DNA of 64,000 bases from Sphingomonadaceae bacterium (GTDB taxonomy: Bacteria > Pseudomonadota > Alphaproteobacteria > Sphingomonadales > Sphingomonadaceae). Of this stretch, positions 1-8,829 are shown piece after piece. Positions within the stretch are counted from its first letter, which is position 1, and every line of letters begins with the position of its first letter. Both the position numbers and the translations under genes were made by a program. The notes below the pieces were generated by a model. It saw nothing but the letters and a program-made list of their open reading frames with translations, was not told the DNA's origin and searched no databases. The DNA lies in assembly GCA_947476425.1 (NCBI GenBank), contig CANJQJ010000005.1, forward strand, positions 1 through 64,000, written 5' to 3'.

Positions 1-200
1 TGTCCCTTCATCAAACCGACAATGAGAAAGAACCGACGCTCCACCATCCCCGATTTCTATCTCGAGGCGATCGTCTTACCGATCAGGTAGAGGCGCGGAA
101 ACAACCCGGAAAACCGTGTCATCCCCGCCGGTGGATCGGCTTCTATGCAGACTGCTTGATTCGGTCAACCCAGAAATTTCAATTTTGTTGCAGTGCCGTC

Positions 201-221
201 AAAACCCCCCGAATCCGGGGG
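201..221 (-). terminator. Rho-independent terminator after the CBS-domain gene
   Basis: Read on the minus strand, a short GC hairpin (CCCCCGGATTCGGGGGG) is followed directly by TTTTG, about 40 bases after the stop codon of the CBS gene. The remaining bases up to the left edge of the window (1-200) show no convincing gene or RNA. Confidence 0.7.
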
Positions 222-262
222 ATCCACGCCTGACCCTGCATCATTGGATTCGGTCCAACCTG

Positions 263-691
263 CTAGGCGCTCTGGATATAGTTCCGCATCGCCTCGGCCT
301 CGGCCTCGATCCGGTCCATCCGTGCCTTGACGAGATCGCCAATCGAGATCAGCCCCACCATCAGGCCGCCTTCAACGACCGGCAGGTGGCGGATACGCCG
401 TCGCGTCATCAGGGATAGCCCGCCGAGCACCGTGGAATCGGGCGCGACGGTAACCACCGGCGATGTCATCACCTTCTCTACGGCCCAATCGAGGATCGCG
501 GCTCCATCGCTGCGCAATCGATAGATCACATCACGCTCGGACATGATTCCGATCACGGCGCCTTCATCGAGTACCGGAACCGCGCCGATCCGCCGATCCG
601 CGAGTAACGCCACGGCTTCCGATACGGGCGTCCCCCGCGTTACGCTGATGATCTCTCCGCTCCGCGACGCGAGCAAATGGCTTATCATCAT
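263..691 (-). CDS. CBS domain-containing protein (two CBS motifs)
   Basis: A 142-residue soluble protein made almost entirely of a tandem CBS pair, roughly residues 8-60 and 74-130, ending in a charged helix. CBS pairs usually bind adenine nucleotides and act as regulatory modules; stand-alone two-CBS proteins of this size are common in alphaproteobacteria and have no fixed enzymatic role. I chose the ATG at 691 because AGGAGG lies about ten bases upstream and the family starts there; a longer frame reaches 802 but its extra N-terminus looks non-coding. It is transcribed divergently from the membrane protein gene at 801 and followed by a hairpin terminator. The exact ligand and partner cannot be told from sequence. 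Confidence 0.9.
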   Translation of the reverse strand: MMISHLLASRSGEIISVTRGTPVSEAVALLADRRIGAVPVLDEGAVIGIMSERDVIYRLRSDGAAILDWAVEKVMTSPVVTVAPDSTVLGGLSLMTRRRIRHLPVVEGGLMVGLISIGDLVKARMDRIEAEAEAMRNYIQSA

Positions 692-800
692 ATCCTGGTC
701 CTCCTCAGTCCGTCCACCTCCGACTCCGGCCTGCCGCTGATGGGCAAGGTCCGAAGCAATGCAACTTGATGATCCCACGCAACCGTCCCAAATGGAAGCC

Positions 801-1088
801 ATGACGCAGCACCGAAATGCACTTTCCGATCCAGCCCATGCGCATTCTGCCTGGGCGCATTATCGAAGGATGATGCGCTGGATGTCCACGGCAGCGATTA
901 TCAGCGTCTTGCTGGCGCTCTACTATCTCTACAGCCAGATTGGCGCGCTGCCGCTGGCAATGATACTCGGCACGATCGGAGGCGTTGGATTATCGATCCT
1001 GCTCGGCACGGCGCTCATGGGCTTGGCGTTCCTGAGCTCGGCCTCAGGGCAGGACGAGGACGTCGCGGAATTCGAAAAGGAAAAATGA
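801..1088 (+). CDS. Conserved hypothetical two-helix inner-membrane protein
   Basis: A 95-residue protein with a polar N-terminus containing WAHYRRMMRWM, two hydrophobic helices (about residues 28-45 and 53-78), and an acidic tail (DEDVAEFEKEK). I recognise the pattern as a small membrane protein often seen in sphingomonads but know no function for it. Its stop overlaps the start of the thioesterase gene (ATGA), so the two are probably translated together. The start is uncertain: ATGs at 759 and 792 are in frame; 801 gives the conserved-looking length. Confidence 0.75.
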   Translation: MTQHRNALSDPAHAHSAWAHYRRMMRWMSTAAIISVLLALYYLYSQIGALPLAMILGTIGGVGLSILLGTALMGLAFLSSASGQDEDVAEFEKEK

Positions 1089-1468
1089 TGGACGAAACCT
1101 TGCCGCCCGATCCAGTCCTGCGCGTCGTTCCCGCACCGCGAGACATCAATGCCAACGGACATATCTTCGGCGGATGGGTGCTGTCGCAGATGGACATTGC
1201 GGGCGGCATCATCGCGCATCGCGTCGCGGAGGGACCGGTCGCCACGGTGGCGATCGATGCGATGGAATTCATCCATCCTATCCTCCTCCACGACATCATC
1301 TCGCTATACGCCCAAGTCGAGCGCCGGGGCCGGACATCGCTTGCGATCCGGATCGAGGTCTATTCGACACGCGATAATGGCCGTACCCACGTCAAGGTGA
1401 CGGAAGCGCTGTTCACTTTCGTCGCGATCGACGAGCAGACGAAACGACCACGTCCGCTTCCCGCCTGA
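1085..1468 (+). CDS. Acyl-CoA thioesterase, hotdog fold (YciA-like)
   Basis: A 127-residue single hotdog-fold protein. The segment NANGHIFGGWVLSQMDIAGG is the typical acyl-CoA thioesterase signature of the YciA/BFIT type, with the helix and active-site region near residues 22-40, followed by a conserved IDAMEFIHPI strand. Such enzymes hydrolyse medium- to long-chain acyl-CoA to free fatty acid and CoA in the cytoplasm. It overlaps the upstream membrane-protein gene by four bases; ATG codons at 1085 and 1088 are both possible starts. A bidirectional hairpin terminator follows at once. Substrate range is not predictable. Confidence 0.92.
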   Translation: MMDETLPPDPVLRVVPAPRDINANGHIFGGWVLSQMDIAGGIIAHRVAEGPVATVAIDAMEFIHPILLHDIISLYAQVERRGRTSLAIRIEVYSTRDNGRTHVKVTEALFTFVAIDEQTKRPRPLPA

Positions 1469-1473
1469 CGACG

Positions 1474-1513
1474 AAAAAAGGGGCGCCGGCATTGCTCCGC
1501 CGCCCCTTTTTTT
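1474..1513. terminator. Bidirectional hairpin terminator
   Basis: A 12-bp stem (AAAAAAGGGGCG pairing with CGCCCCTTTTTT) closes a 15-base loop between the convergent thioesterase (+) and DUF4167 (-) genes. The A-tract on one side and T-tract on the other let it serve both strands. Confidence 0.85.
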
Positions 1514-1541
1514 CAAAACCAGTCTTTAACGCAGGTTCGGC

Positions 1542-2300
1542 TCAAGCCTCGACTTGCGCCGACTTGGGCGGACGACCACGGCGTTTCGGCTTGGGTGGCT
1601 CGTCGTCGCTCTTTCCTGCGACCAGCGCAGGCGGCAGGCGATCGATCTCGATTCGCTCCTCGACGACGGTCACCGGAGCTTCAACGGTATCGCGCGCCTC
1701 AGGACGACGAGGGCGACCACGCCGCGGGCGGGGCTGTTCGTCTTCGAACTGTTCACCGCCCCGGTCGTTACCGCGGTCATTGCCGCGATCGTTGCCACGG
1801 TCATGGCCATTTCCAGCTGGCTGGGCCCAATTCTGTTCGGACTCGTCGTCGACAGCGTTGCGCGCCGGGGCTGGCTGAGGCGTACGGCGCGCTTCGGTGG
1901 CGAGACCTGCAAGCGCCTCGGGTTCATCATTGAAATCGTCCTGGAAGTCTCGATCCTGCTGGTCGTAACGACCTTGCTGGTCGTCGCGACCCTGTTGATC
2001 ATCGCGACCCTGCTGATCATCACGGCGCGGCCGCTGATCCTCAAAGCGCGAGCGGCTCTCGCTCAGGACGCGGAAATAATGATCGGCGAACTGAAGATAA
2101 TATTCAGTCATCACCCGATCACCCTGCATCTGGGTGTCACGCGCCAGCGACCGATATTTCTCATGAAGCTGGCTCGCATTGCCGCGCGCGCGATTGTCGA
2201 TTCTGTTGCCGCGCTCAGCATTGTTGTTCGGGCCGTTAGGTCGTGGCCCGCCGCCGCCACCGCGTCCGCGGCGACGACCATTCTGACGATTATTTATCAA
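1542..2300 (-). CDS. DUF4167 domain-containing protein, RNA-binding-like, with repeat-rich tail
   Basis: A 252-residue protein. Residues 1-85 form the DUF4167 domain, with a basic Arg/Gly-rich start (NNRQNGRRRGRGGGGG) and the hallmark LHEKYRSLARDTQMQGDRV and EYYLQFADHYFRVL segments. The rest is low-complexity: repeats of RDDQQG and GNDR, then basic patches such as PRPRRGRPRR and KPKRRGRPPK that resemble AT-hook or nucleic-acid-binding motifs. The function of DUF4167 is not established; a nucleic-acid role is an inference from composition. The start codon is TTG, which fits the family N-terminus MINNRQ. It lies downstream of prmC with a 250-bp gap that looks non-coding, and ends at a strong terminator. 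Confidence 0.9.
   Translation of the reverse strand: MINNRQNGRRRGRGGGGGPRPNGPNNNAERGNRIDNRARGNASQLHEKYRSLARDTQMQGDRVMTEYYLQFADHYFRVLSESRSRFEDQRPRRDDQQGRDDQQGRDDQQGRYDQQDRDFQDDFNDEPEALAGLATEARRTPQPAPARNAVDDESEQNWAQPAGNGHDRGNDRGNDRGNDRGGEQFEDEQPRPRRGRPRRPEARDTVEAPVTVVEERIEIDRLPPALVAGKSDDEPPKPKRRGRPPKSAQVEA
1759..1808. repeat. 12-bp tandem coding repeat (GNDR units)
   Basis: About four 12-base units inside the DUF4167 gene encode successive Gly-Asn-Asp-Arg motifs. Third positions differ between units, so the repeat has been kept long enough to diverge silently. Confidence 0.75.
1951..2022. repeat. 18-bp tandem coding repeat (RDDQQG units)
   Basis: Four adjacent 18-base units inside the DUF4167 gene encode Asp/Gln/Gly/Arg-rich hexapeptides. 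Unit number could vary between strains because the repeat stays in frame. Confidence 0.75.
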
Positions 2301-2553
2301 AGTATGGCTGTCCTCGTACTGGTGGTACCGTCACCACTCCTCAGGTCGGGCCAGGAAACCCCCGGGACCCGAACATCTCGACTGCGAATAACGCCCAGCG
2401 CGCACGGACAAAGCCCATGCATTTTCCTGACGACGCAGCCAATGCAGGTAGGCCCGAAGCGACCATCGCGGATCAGCGATCTCAAACCCCCAAGCCTGCA
2501 ACCCATCTAGTGGGTCACGAACCCAAATCCAAGCGGAATTTAATGGCTACCGC

Positions 2554-3375
2554 TTACCAAACTTCTACCACCACGCAACGATCATGACCGGCGAGGTCGC
2601 GTATCACCCGTGGCTCATGACCCAGAGCACGAAAAAGCGCGGAAACCGTAGGTCCCTGGCTCGCGCCGATCTCGAAGAAGGCCGCACCGCCGGGGGTCAG
2701 CAATCGCCCCGTCTCAGGCGCGAGCCGCCGATAATCCTCGAGTCCGTCCTCTCCTGCATAAAGCGCTGAGGCCGGTTCATGTTCCACGACATCGCGCGGA
2801 AGTGATGCGCCGACTTCGATATAGGGCGGATTGCACAGTATGAGATCGAAGCGCTCGTCGAGACCGTCGGTCCAGTTTCCCGACATGATCCGCGCCCGAT
2901 CCGCCATGCCCAGCCGTCTCGCATTTTCTTGCGCGATCGCGATCGCAGCTTCGGACCGGTCGATCCCGATCCCCGTAGCATCGGGCCACTGATCGAGCGA
3001 TGCGAGCAGCAGCGCTCCCGAACCCGTACCGAGGTCCAGTATCCGCTTTGGCGAGCGATCTCCAAAATGCGCGACCGCCGCTTCGATCAGCGTCTCGCTG
3101 TCGGGCCGCGGGATCAGCGCTCCGGGACCGACTGCAAGGCTGATCGTCCAGAAATCGCGGATGCCGATGATATAGGCCACCGGTTCACCGCCAGCGCGGC
3201 GCGCCACGAGTTCGGCAAAGCCTTCCGGTACCCGGCCGTCGAGATGCGCCAGCAAAAGCCGCTCGCGCGAAATCCCCAGTGCGTATGCGGCCAGCAGTTC
3301 GGCATCCAGGCGCGGCGTATTGCTCGAAGCCCCAAGGCGCCGGGCGGCTTCGATGATTGCCTTACGCAGCGTCAT
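2554..3375 (-). CDS. prmC: Peptide chain release factor N5-glutamine methyltransferase
   Basis: PrmC (HemK) methylates the glutamine of the GGQ motif of release factors RF1 and RF2 with S-adenosylmethionine. The 273-residue product has the helical N-terminal substrate domain, the SAM-binding motif [13 protein letters not shown] near residues 113-125 and the catalytic NPPY at 182-185. The start taken (ATG at 3375) lies 14 bases inside the end of prfA, which encodes its substrate, so the enzyme and its target are made from one message. A longer frame to 3402 adds nine residues not typical of the family. Confidence 0.95.
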   Translation of the reverse strand: MTLRKAIIEAARRLGASSNTPRLDAELLAAYALGISRERLLLAHLDGRVPEGFAELVARRAGGEPVAYIIGIRDFWTISLAVGPGALIPRPDSETLIEAAVAHFGDRSPKRILDLGTGSGALLLASLDQWPDATGIGIDRSEAAIAIAQENARRLGMADRARIMSGNWTDGLDERFDLILCNPPYIEVGASLPRDVVEHEPASALYAGEDGLEDYRRLAPETGRLLTPGGAAFFEIGASQGPTVSALFRALGHEPRVIRDLAGHDRCVVVEVW

Positions 3376-4438
3376 CCAGCTGTGCCAACCGTGCCGCCTC
3401 ATCCTCGGCGATCAGCGCCGCGATCACCTCCTGCAAGCCCGGTCCTTCGAGAATTTCGGTCAGCCGATGCAGCGTCAGGTTGATTCGATGATCGGTCACC
3501 CGTCCCTGCGGAAAATTATAGGTCCGGATCCGCTCGGAACGATCCCCCGATCCCACCATCGACTTGCGAGCGCCGGCCCGCGCGTTCGCCAGCCGCTCGC
3601 GCTCCAGCTCATAGAGTCGCGTCCGCAGCACCTTGAGCGCCTTGGCCTTGTTCTTGTGCTGCGATTTCTCGTCCTGCTGGATCACCACAAGCCCGCTTGG
3701 CAGGTGGGTGATCCGCACCGCGCTGTCGGTGGTATTGACCGACTGGCCGCCCGGCCCCGACGAACGATACACGTCGATCCGCAGGTCCTTGTCGTCGATC
3801 TGGATATCGACCTCCTCGGCCTCGGGAAGCACCGCCACCGTCGCCGCCGAGGTATGGATACGCCCGCCGCTCTCGGTCGCGGGGACGCGCTGGACCCGAT
3901 GCACCCCGCTTTCGAACTTGAGCTTGGCGAACACGCCCTGTCCGCTGACGCTGGCGATCACTTCCTTGTAGCCGCCGAGATCCGCCGCGCTCGCCGAGAT
4001 CAGCTCGACCCGCCAGCCCTGGCTCTCGGCATAGCGCTGGTACATTCGAAAAAGATCGCCCGCGAACAGCGCCGCCTCGTCGCCACCGGTCCCCGCGCGA
4101 ATTTCGAGCATCGCCGCGCGCTCGTCCGCGGCATCGCGCGGCAAGAGCTTGAGCGCGAGCTCGCGCTCGGCCGCAGGAAGATCCGATCGCAATTCGCGAA
4201 GCTCCTCTTCGGCCATCGCGCGCATGTCGTCATCGGTCAGCATCGTCTCAAGCGACGCGATCTCGTCGCGCAACCGCCGCACTTCGCCGGCCGCACGCGC
4301 GACCGGCTCAATCTCCGCATAATCCTTCGACAGCTGGACAAACTGTTCGGCCGACAAGTCGGGGCGCGCCATCGTCGCCTGGATTTCGTCGCGCCTCGCC
4401 TCGATCTGCGCGATGCGATCCGGAGTGAAGGCGATCAA
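3362..4438 (-). CDS. prfA: Peptide chain release factor 1
   Basis: RF1 reads UAA and UAG stop codons and triggers peptide release. The 358-residue product shows the PxT codon-recognition tripeptide (Pro-Ala-Thr, residues 186-188), which separates RF1 from RF2, and the universal GGQ at 230-232 within [10 protein letters not shown]. The start is TTG at 4438, overlapping the hisS stop as TTGA; it gives the expected N-terminus ([12 protein letters not shown]). The Gln of GGQ is the target of PrmC, encoded next in the same run. Full length for the family; no oddities apart from the rare start codon. Confidence 0.96.
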   Translation of the reverse strand: MIAFTPDRIAQIEARRDEIQATMARPDLSAEQFVQLSKDYAEIEPVARAAGEVRRLRDEIASLETMLTDDDMRAMAEEELRELRSDLPAAERELALKLLPRDAADERAAMLEIRAGTGGDEAALFAGDLFRMYQRYAESQGWRVELISASAADLGGYKEVIASVSGQGVFAKLKFESGVHRVQRVPATESGGRIHTSAATVAVLPEAEEVDIQIDDKDLRIDVYRSSGPGGQSVNTTDSAVRITHLPSGLVVIQQDEKSQHKNKAKALKVLRTRLYELERERLANARAGARKSMVGSGDRSERIRTYNFPQGRVTDHRINLTLHRLTEILEGPGLQEVIAALIAEDEAARLAQLDDAA

Positions 4439-5727
4439 TTCGCGCCGCCCAATTCATTGCCGCCGGAAATGTTTGTGTATTCCTCAGGCAGCGCGTTCAA
4501 AATACTGCCGGTCAAATTGGCTGCGTCACCTTTGTCGCCTGCGAGGCGCAAATGAACACGGCCACGTGAATCACCTTTTTCGCGAACGAACAAATAGGCC
4601 TCGGCCAAGCTCTTCCGCGCGATTTCGGTGCGGCGCTTAGAGTTGCCTTTATAGGCCATCTCGACCGAAAAGCCCTGTCGCCGCAAGATTTGCGCTATAT
4701 GCAGCGCTTCAATCTCGAGCGTCGAATTCTCGGGAATGACAGCGATCGTACATATTTCCGCTGCCGGTGCGTCGATCAGCATCGCCAACCGCTCGATCCC
4801 CGCCGCCCAGCCGACCGCGGGCGTCGGCGCACCGCCAAGCGTCTCGATCAGCCCGTCGTAGCGACCGCCACCAAGCACGGTGCCCTGCGCGCCGAGCCGG
4901 TCGGTGACGAACTCGAACGCGGTATGCCGGTAATAATCGAGCCCGCGAACCAGCCGGTCGTTGCGCGTCCATGAAACGCCAGCTGCATCGAGCCCGCCCG
5001 TCACGGTTGCAAAGAAATCGCGAGCCTCGGAGGAAAGATAGTCGTCGATACCTGGCGCCGCATCAGCCACCGGCCGATCGCGCGGATCCTTCGAATCGAG
5101 GATCCGCAGTGGATTTTTCTCCAATCGGTCGAGACTATCTTCAGAGAGCACATCGCGATGCGCGTCGAAATGCGCGACCAATGCCGCCCGCCATGCTTCG
5201 CGCGTTGCCTGGTCACCCAGCGTGTTGAGCTGCAACGTCACGCCATCGGCGACGCCCAGTTCGCGCAGCAGCTGGTCCGCAAAGCACAGCAGTTCGATGT
5301 CCGCCGCAGGCTCGGCCGCGCCGATCACTTCCGCATCGAGCTGGTGGAATTGACGGAAGCGACCCTTTTGCGGGCGCTCATAGCGAAACAGCGGCCCATG
5401 CGTCGCCACCTTCAGCGGCACATGCTGCTGCCATCCTTCAGTCAGGAAAGCCCGGGAGATACCCGCAGTAAATTCGGGACGCAGCGTGAGCGAATCCCCG
5501 CCCCGATCCTCGAAGCTGTACATTTCCTTGGAAACGACATCGGTGCTTTCGCCCAGCGAACGCGCGAATACCGCAGTCGCTTCGAACACCGGCACTTCGA
5601 CGCGACCGAAGCCGTAAAGTCGCCGTACCCGCTCGAAGGTCGCCACCACCATCGCAAAGCGAGCGGCGGTTTCTCCCAACATGTCCTGTGTGCCCCGTAT
5701 CGGCCGTGGGGTCTCGATCTTGCTCAT
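4435..5727 (-). CDS. hisS: Histidine--tRNA ligase
   Basis: Class II aminoacyl-tRNA synthetase that charges tRNA-His. The roughly 430-residue product has class II motif 1 (residues ~35-75), motif 2 with the [19 protein letters not shown] region, the HisRS-specific [15 protein letters not shown] signature, and motif 3 with AAGIERL. The C-terminal anticodon-binding domain follows. I place the start at the ATG at 5727 ([15 protein letters not shown]); an ATG four codons upstream is possible. It heads the hisS-prfA-prmC run and overlaps prfA by four bases. Confidence 0.96.
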   Translation of the reverse strand: MSKIETPRPIRGTQDMLGETAARFAMVVATFERVRRLYGFGRVEVPVFEATAVFARSLGESTDVVSKEMYSFEDRGGDSLTLRPEFTAGISRAFLTEGWQQHVPLKVATHGPLFRYERPQKGRFRQFHQLDAEVIGAAEPAADIELLCFADQLLRELGVADGVTLQLNTLGDQATREAWRAALVAHFDAHRDVLSEDSLDRLEKNPLRILDSKDPRDRPVADAAPGIDDYLSSEARDFFATVTGGLDAAGVSWTRNDRLVRGLDYYRHTAFEFVTDRLGAQGTVLGGGRYDGLIETLGGAPTPAVGWAAGIERLAMLIDAPAAEICTIAVIPENSTLEIEALHIAQILRRQGFSVEMAYKGNSKRRTEIARKSLAEAYLFVREKGDSRGRVHLRLAGDKGDAANLTGSILNALPEEYTNISGGNELGGAN

Positions 5728-5808
5728 GGGAGCGGGCATCTAGAGGGTTTGGCGCTTCCCGTCATCCCCCCTGCCTGCGGCGGCGGCGACAAAGGGGAGG
5801 GAAACCAC

Positions 5809-5837
5809 TTGAGCCCGCCGCAGACTCCCACTATTGC
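5809..5837 (+). promoter_or_regulatory. Predicted promoter of ppa, near-leaderless
   Basis: TTGAGC at 5809-5814 and TATTGC at 5832-5837 are separated by 17 bases. The -10 ends eight bases before the ppa ATG, so transcription should begin at or just before the start codon. No ribosome-binding site is visible. Confidence 0.5.
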
Positions 5838-5845
5838 GCTGCAGC

Positions 5846-6406
5846 ATGAACATCGAACTCATCCCGGTGGGCGACGATCCGCCCCACAGCCTCAACGTCA
5901 TCATCGAAGTGCCGGTCGGCGGCGAACCCGTGAAATACGAGTTCGACAAGAAATCGGGTGCGCTCTTCGTCGATCGCATCCTGCACACGCCGATGCGGTA
6001 TCCCGCCAATTATGGCTTCGTACCACACACGCTTTCGCCCGATGGCGACGCGCTCGACGCGCTGGTCGTGGCGCGCACGCCATTCGTTCCCGGATGCGTC
6101 GTCCGCGTCCGCCCGATTGCGGTGCTCAAGCTCGAGGACGAGGCAGGCGGCGACGAGAAGCTGCTCACCGTGCCCGTCGATGCGACCTTCCCTTATTATG
6201 AGTCGGTCGATGAAAAGGAGCATCTGCCTGCGATCGTGATGCAGCAGATCGAGCATTTCTTCACCCACTACAAGGATCTCGAACCCAAGAAATGGGTGCG
6301 CATCGGCACCTGGGGCGACGCCGAGGAAGCTCGCCGTGTCATCCTCGAGGCCATCGAAGCCTATAATCAGGCGAAGGAAGATCCCAAGCGTCGCAAGGAA
6401 GATTGA
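5846..6406 (+). CDS. ppa: Inorganic pyrophosphatase (family I)
   Basis: Soluble Mg-dependent enzyme that hydrolyses pyrophosphate and so pulls biosynthetic reactions forward. The 186-residue product has the family I motif DGDALDALVV with its metal-binding aspartates, the YEFDKKSG start of the fold, the RYPANYGFVPHT segment and the C-terminal THYKDLEPKKWV. The ATG at 5846 gives the conserved MNIELIPVG start; a TTG 12 bases upstream is in frame but adds nothing conserved. It is transcribed alone from its own short promoter region and converges with the SMR gene three bases away. Confidence 0.96.
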   Translation: MNIELIPVGDDPPHSLNVIIEVPVGGEPVKYEFDKKSGALFVDRILHTPMRYPANYGFVPHTLSPDGDALDALVVARTPFVPGCVVRVRPIAVLKLEDEAGGDEKLLTVPVDATFPYYESVDEKEHLPAIVMQQIEHFFTHYKDLEPKKWVRIGTWGDAEEARRVILEAIEAYNQAKEDPKRRKED

Positions 6407-6410
6407 GCCT

Positions 6411-6725
6411 TCAGGCCACCGCCTTCAACCCGGCGACACAGGCAACGACGCCAATGATCAGCGCGATTCGAATCGCGCTGATCGGTTCGCCGAACCAGGC
6501 CATGCCGACGATCGTCGTGCCGACCGCCCCGATCCCGCCCCACACGGCATAGGATGTCGCCATCGGGATCGAGCGCGCCGCAATTTCAAGCAAGATCAGG
6601 CTCACCGTCGTGCAGGCGATGAAGCCCGCCGTCCACGGCAAGTTGCGGAATCCCTCGACATAACGAAGGCAGGTCGTGAACCCGACCTCGAAGAATCCGC
6701 CGACAATCAAATAGAGCCACGGCAT
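6411..6725 (-). CDS. SMR-family exporter, SugE/Gdx type
   Basis: A 104-residue four-helix small multidrug resistance protein. The conserved proton/substrate glutamate is at residue 13 (GGFFEVGF), and the block SYAVWGGIGAVGTT matches the SugE/Gdx branch rather than EmrE. Gdx members export guanidinium; others export quaternary ammonium compounds. Which applies here is inferred only from the motif, and no guanidine riboswitch precedes it. It sits one base after the stop of the GNAT gene, so the two are probably one transcript. SMR proteins act as dimers in the inner membrane. Confidence 0.88.
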   Translation of the reverse strand: MPWLYLIVGGFFEVGFTTCLRYVEGFRNLPWTAGFIACTTVSLILLEIAARSIPMATSYAVWGGIGAVGTTIVGMAWFGEPISAIRIALIIGVVACVAGLKAVA

Positions 6726-6726
6726 C

Positions 6727-7206
6727 TCAGCGTTGCGCCAGCGAAGTCAGCGCCTTCCCTTCAAGGCGCTGGATGATCCATTCCTGCTTGGGCTGTGCCC
6801 CGATCGAGCGATAGAAGCGGATCGCTGGCTCGTTCCAGTCAAGAACCGCCCATTCAAGCCGCGCGCAATCGCGTTCGACCGCCAGCGCCGCCAACCGCGC
6901 GAGTAGCGCGCCACCGAGCCCGGCACCGCGCGCCTCGGGCTCGACGTAGAGATCCTCGAGGTAAATCCCCGGCCGGCCTTCGAATGTCGAGAAATTGTGG
7001 AAGAAGAGCGCGAAACCGCGCGGAACGCCATCGACCTCGCCGATTAGCGCTTCCGCCTTTGGCGACGGCCCGAACAGGCTTTTGCCCAACGTCACCGGAT
7101 CCGCCCGCACCTCGTGGCGCAGTTTCTCGAAATCCGCGAGATCGCAGATGAATCGAAAGATCAGGTCGATGTCGGCGATATTGGCCGGGCGTATGCTGAT
7201 AGTCAT
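6727..7206 (-). CDS. GNAT-family N-acetyltransferase, diamine-acetyltransferase-like
   Basis: A 159-residue single-domain GNAT protein. It shows the acetyl-CoA-binding loop EARGAGLGGALLARL near residues 92-106, the YLEDLYV strand, and the segment WAVLDWNEPAIRFYRSIGA, which closely matches the equivalent part of spermidine/spermine acetyltransferases. A small amine substrate is therefore plausible but not shown. The gene starts 45 bases from the divergent DUF1345 gene and is coupled to the downstream SMR exporter, suggesting a shared theme of handling small amines or guanidinium-like compounds (inference). Confidence 0.88.
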   Translation of the reverse strand: MTISIRPANIADIDLIFRFICDLADFEKLRHEVRADPVTLGKSLFGPSPKAEALIGEVDGVPRGFALFFHNFSTFEGRPGIYLEDLYVEPEARGAGLGGALLARLAALAVERDCARLEWAVLDWNEPAIRFYRSIGAQPKQEWIIQRLEGKALTSLAQR

Positions 7207-7251
7207 GCGGGACCGATAGCGAGTGATGCGCGTTCGCGCTATGTGCAGGCC

Positions 7252-7902
7252 ATGAAAAACCCAGCGCCCACGGGCATCGGCAATCGCATCGCCCCCGCCC
7301 GGTTCCTGCTGTTCGCGGCGGCTGCACTGGTCGTTGCGCCGATCGCGATCCTCCTCGTCGACTGGCGCATCGGCACGATGATCGGTTTCGACGTCGCCGC
7401 GGCAATCTTCCTGCTTTCGCTTGTTCCGTTGTATCGCAAGGCCAGCGCCGATTCGATGCGCGAAGCCGCCATCCGCAATGATGCCAACCGAGCCGAATTG
7501 CTCGCACTCTCGGCGTTGGTGTCATTCGTGGTGCTCGTGGCGATTGCCGCCGAGCTGGCGCAAAAGCACGGTTCGAATCCTGCTTTCGTCATATTGATTA
7601 TCGCGACGCTGGCCTTGAGCTGGACGTTCAGCAACATCGTTTACGCGTTGCACTACGCGCACCTCTTCTACACGTCGGACGCTTTGGGCAAGGACAGCGG
7701 TGGCATCGACATCCCGGGCGTCACCGAGCCGGATTATTGGGATTTCACCTACTACGCCTTCACGCTCGGCATGACCTTCCAGACCTCGGACACCGAAATC
7801 AGCAGCCGCCCCTTTCGCCGCCTCGCGATCTTCCACTGCTTTGCGGCATTCGTCTTCAACATCGGCGTGCTGGCCTTCACGATCAATATCCTGGGGGGCT
7901 AG
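7252..7902 (+). CDS. DUF1345 family integral membrane protein
   Basis: A 216-residue inner-membrane protein with five clear hydrophobic segments (about residues 18-38, 43-60, 82-102, 108-135 and 190-212). The signature of the family is the HYAHLFY segment and the following GVTEPDYWDFTYYAFTLGMTFQTSD, which recalls potassium-channel-like pore loops but is not proven to be one. Function unknown. The ATG at 7252 is used because longer frames run into the divergent GNAT gene. It converges with the EamA transporter gene. Confidence 0.9.
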   Translation: MKNPAPTGIGNRIAPARFLLFAAAALVVAPIAILLVDWRIGTMIGFDVAAAIFLLSLVPLYRKASADSMREAAIRNDANRAELLALSALVSFVVLVAIAAELAQKHGSNPAFVILIIATLALSWTFSNIVYALHYAHLFYTSDALGKDSGGIDIPGVTEPDYWDFTYYAFTLGMTFQTSDTEISSRPFRRLAIFHCFAAFVFNIGVLAFTINILGG

Positions 7903-7929
7903 TTCCGTTGCTGAGCTCCAGTCATTCCC

Positions 7930-8829
7930 TTAAATCGTCGCCGTTTCGACATGCACCGGCGGGCCCTTTTTCTGACGCGCGGTCAGCACGCAGCCGACAA
8001 CGATCATCGCAGCGCCAGTCACCGTCACCAGCGACACCGGCTCGCTGAAGAGCAACCAACCAAGCAATGTCGCCCAGATGAACGCGGTATATTCCACTGG
8101 CACCAGATAATTGGCCTCGGCATGGCTATAGGCCCAGCTCAGCAGCAGTAGTGAGGCCGTCGCAAGCAACGCACAGCCGATCAGCACTGGGGCGTGGACT
8201 TCGCCGGGAATCACGGCGAGCCAGGGCGCGAACAGCACGAAACCAAGCCCCATGAACAGATTCTGGAAAAAGGCGACCTCGACCGGCCCCGCCACCTGCG
8301 CCTGCTGCCGCATCAGGATGATGTTCCAGGCATAGCAGACCGCCGAAACGAGGATCGCGACGGATCCGCGCAACGCCTCGGGCCCGAGCTCCGCGCGCGC
8401 CTGTCCGGCAAGGATCACCACGACCCCGGCGAAAGCGAGGAGCGATGCCATCACCGTCGAGCGCCCGAACCGCTCCTTGAGCAGCACCGCCGCCAGGAAC
8501 AGCGCGATTATCGGAGCGATGAACGAAAGCGCGACACCCTGTGCCAGCGGCACGCGCGCGAGGCCCCAGAAGAACAGCATCGCCATTACCGTCGACGCGA
8601 AACCGCGGACGACGTGGATCCGCATCACGGCAGGCGCGGGCCAGCCCTCGCGCCGCCATGCATAGAGTGCGCCGCTGATCCCGATTCCCGCGATGTTGCG
8701 CCAGAGCAGTGCGTTATAGGCGCCGATGTCGAGCGTCAGGCCCTTCATCAGTCCGTCCATCGTCGAAAAAAGCGCAATGCCGAGCGTCGCTACGCCAAAC
8801 GCCGCGATCGGCGTAGGGTGCAGCTTCAT
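7930..8829 (-). CDS. EamA/DMT-superfamily transporter
   Basis: A 299-residue protein of the drug/metabolite transporter superfamily with ten predicted helices in two EamA repeats (about residues 8-140 and 152-285). Members export amino acids, metabolites or drugs; the substrate here is not predictable. The motif [21 protein letters not shown] at the end of the first repeat is typical. Its start overlaps the ispG stop as ATGA, so it is cotranscribed and probably translationally coupled with ispG. Confidence 0.92.
   Translation of the reverse strand: MKLHPTPIAAFGVATLGIALFSTMDGLMKGLTLDIGAYNALLWRNIAGIGISGALYAWRREGWPAPAVMRIHVVRGFASTVMAMLFFWGLARVPLAQGVALSFIAPIIALFLAAVLLKERFGRSTVMASLLAFAGVVVILAGQARAELGPEALRGSVAILVSAVCYAWNIILMRQQAQVAGPVEVAFFQNLFMGLGFVLFAPWLAVIPGEVHAPVLIGCALLATASLLLLSWAYSHAEANYLVPVEYTAFIWATLLGWLLFSEPVSLVTVTGAAMIVVGCVLTARQKKGPPVHVETATI

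Noticed and set aside
116-418. 100-codon frame at the left edge
   Set aside because: Overlaps the CBS gene in antisense, has no ribosome-binding site and no recognised sequence.
2297-2506. 69-codon minus-strand frame upstream of DUF4167
   Set aside because: Cys/Arg-rich with no similarity or ribosome-binding site; the region looks like a leader of the DUF4167 gene.
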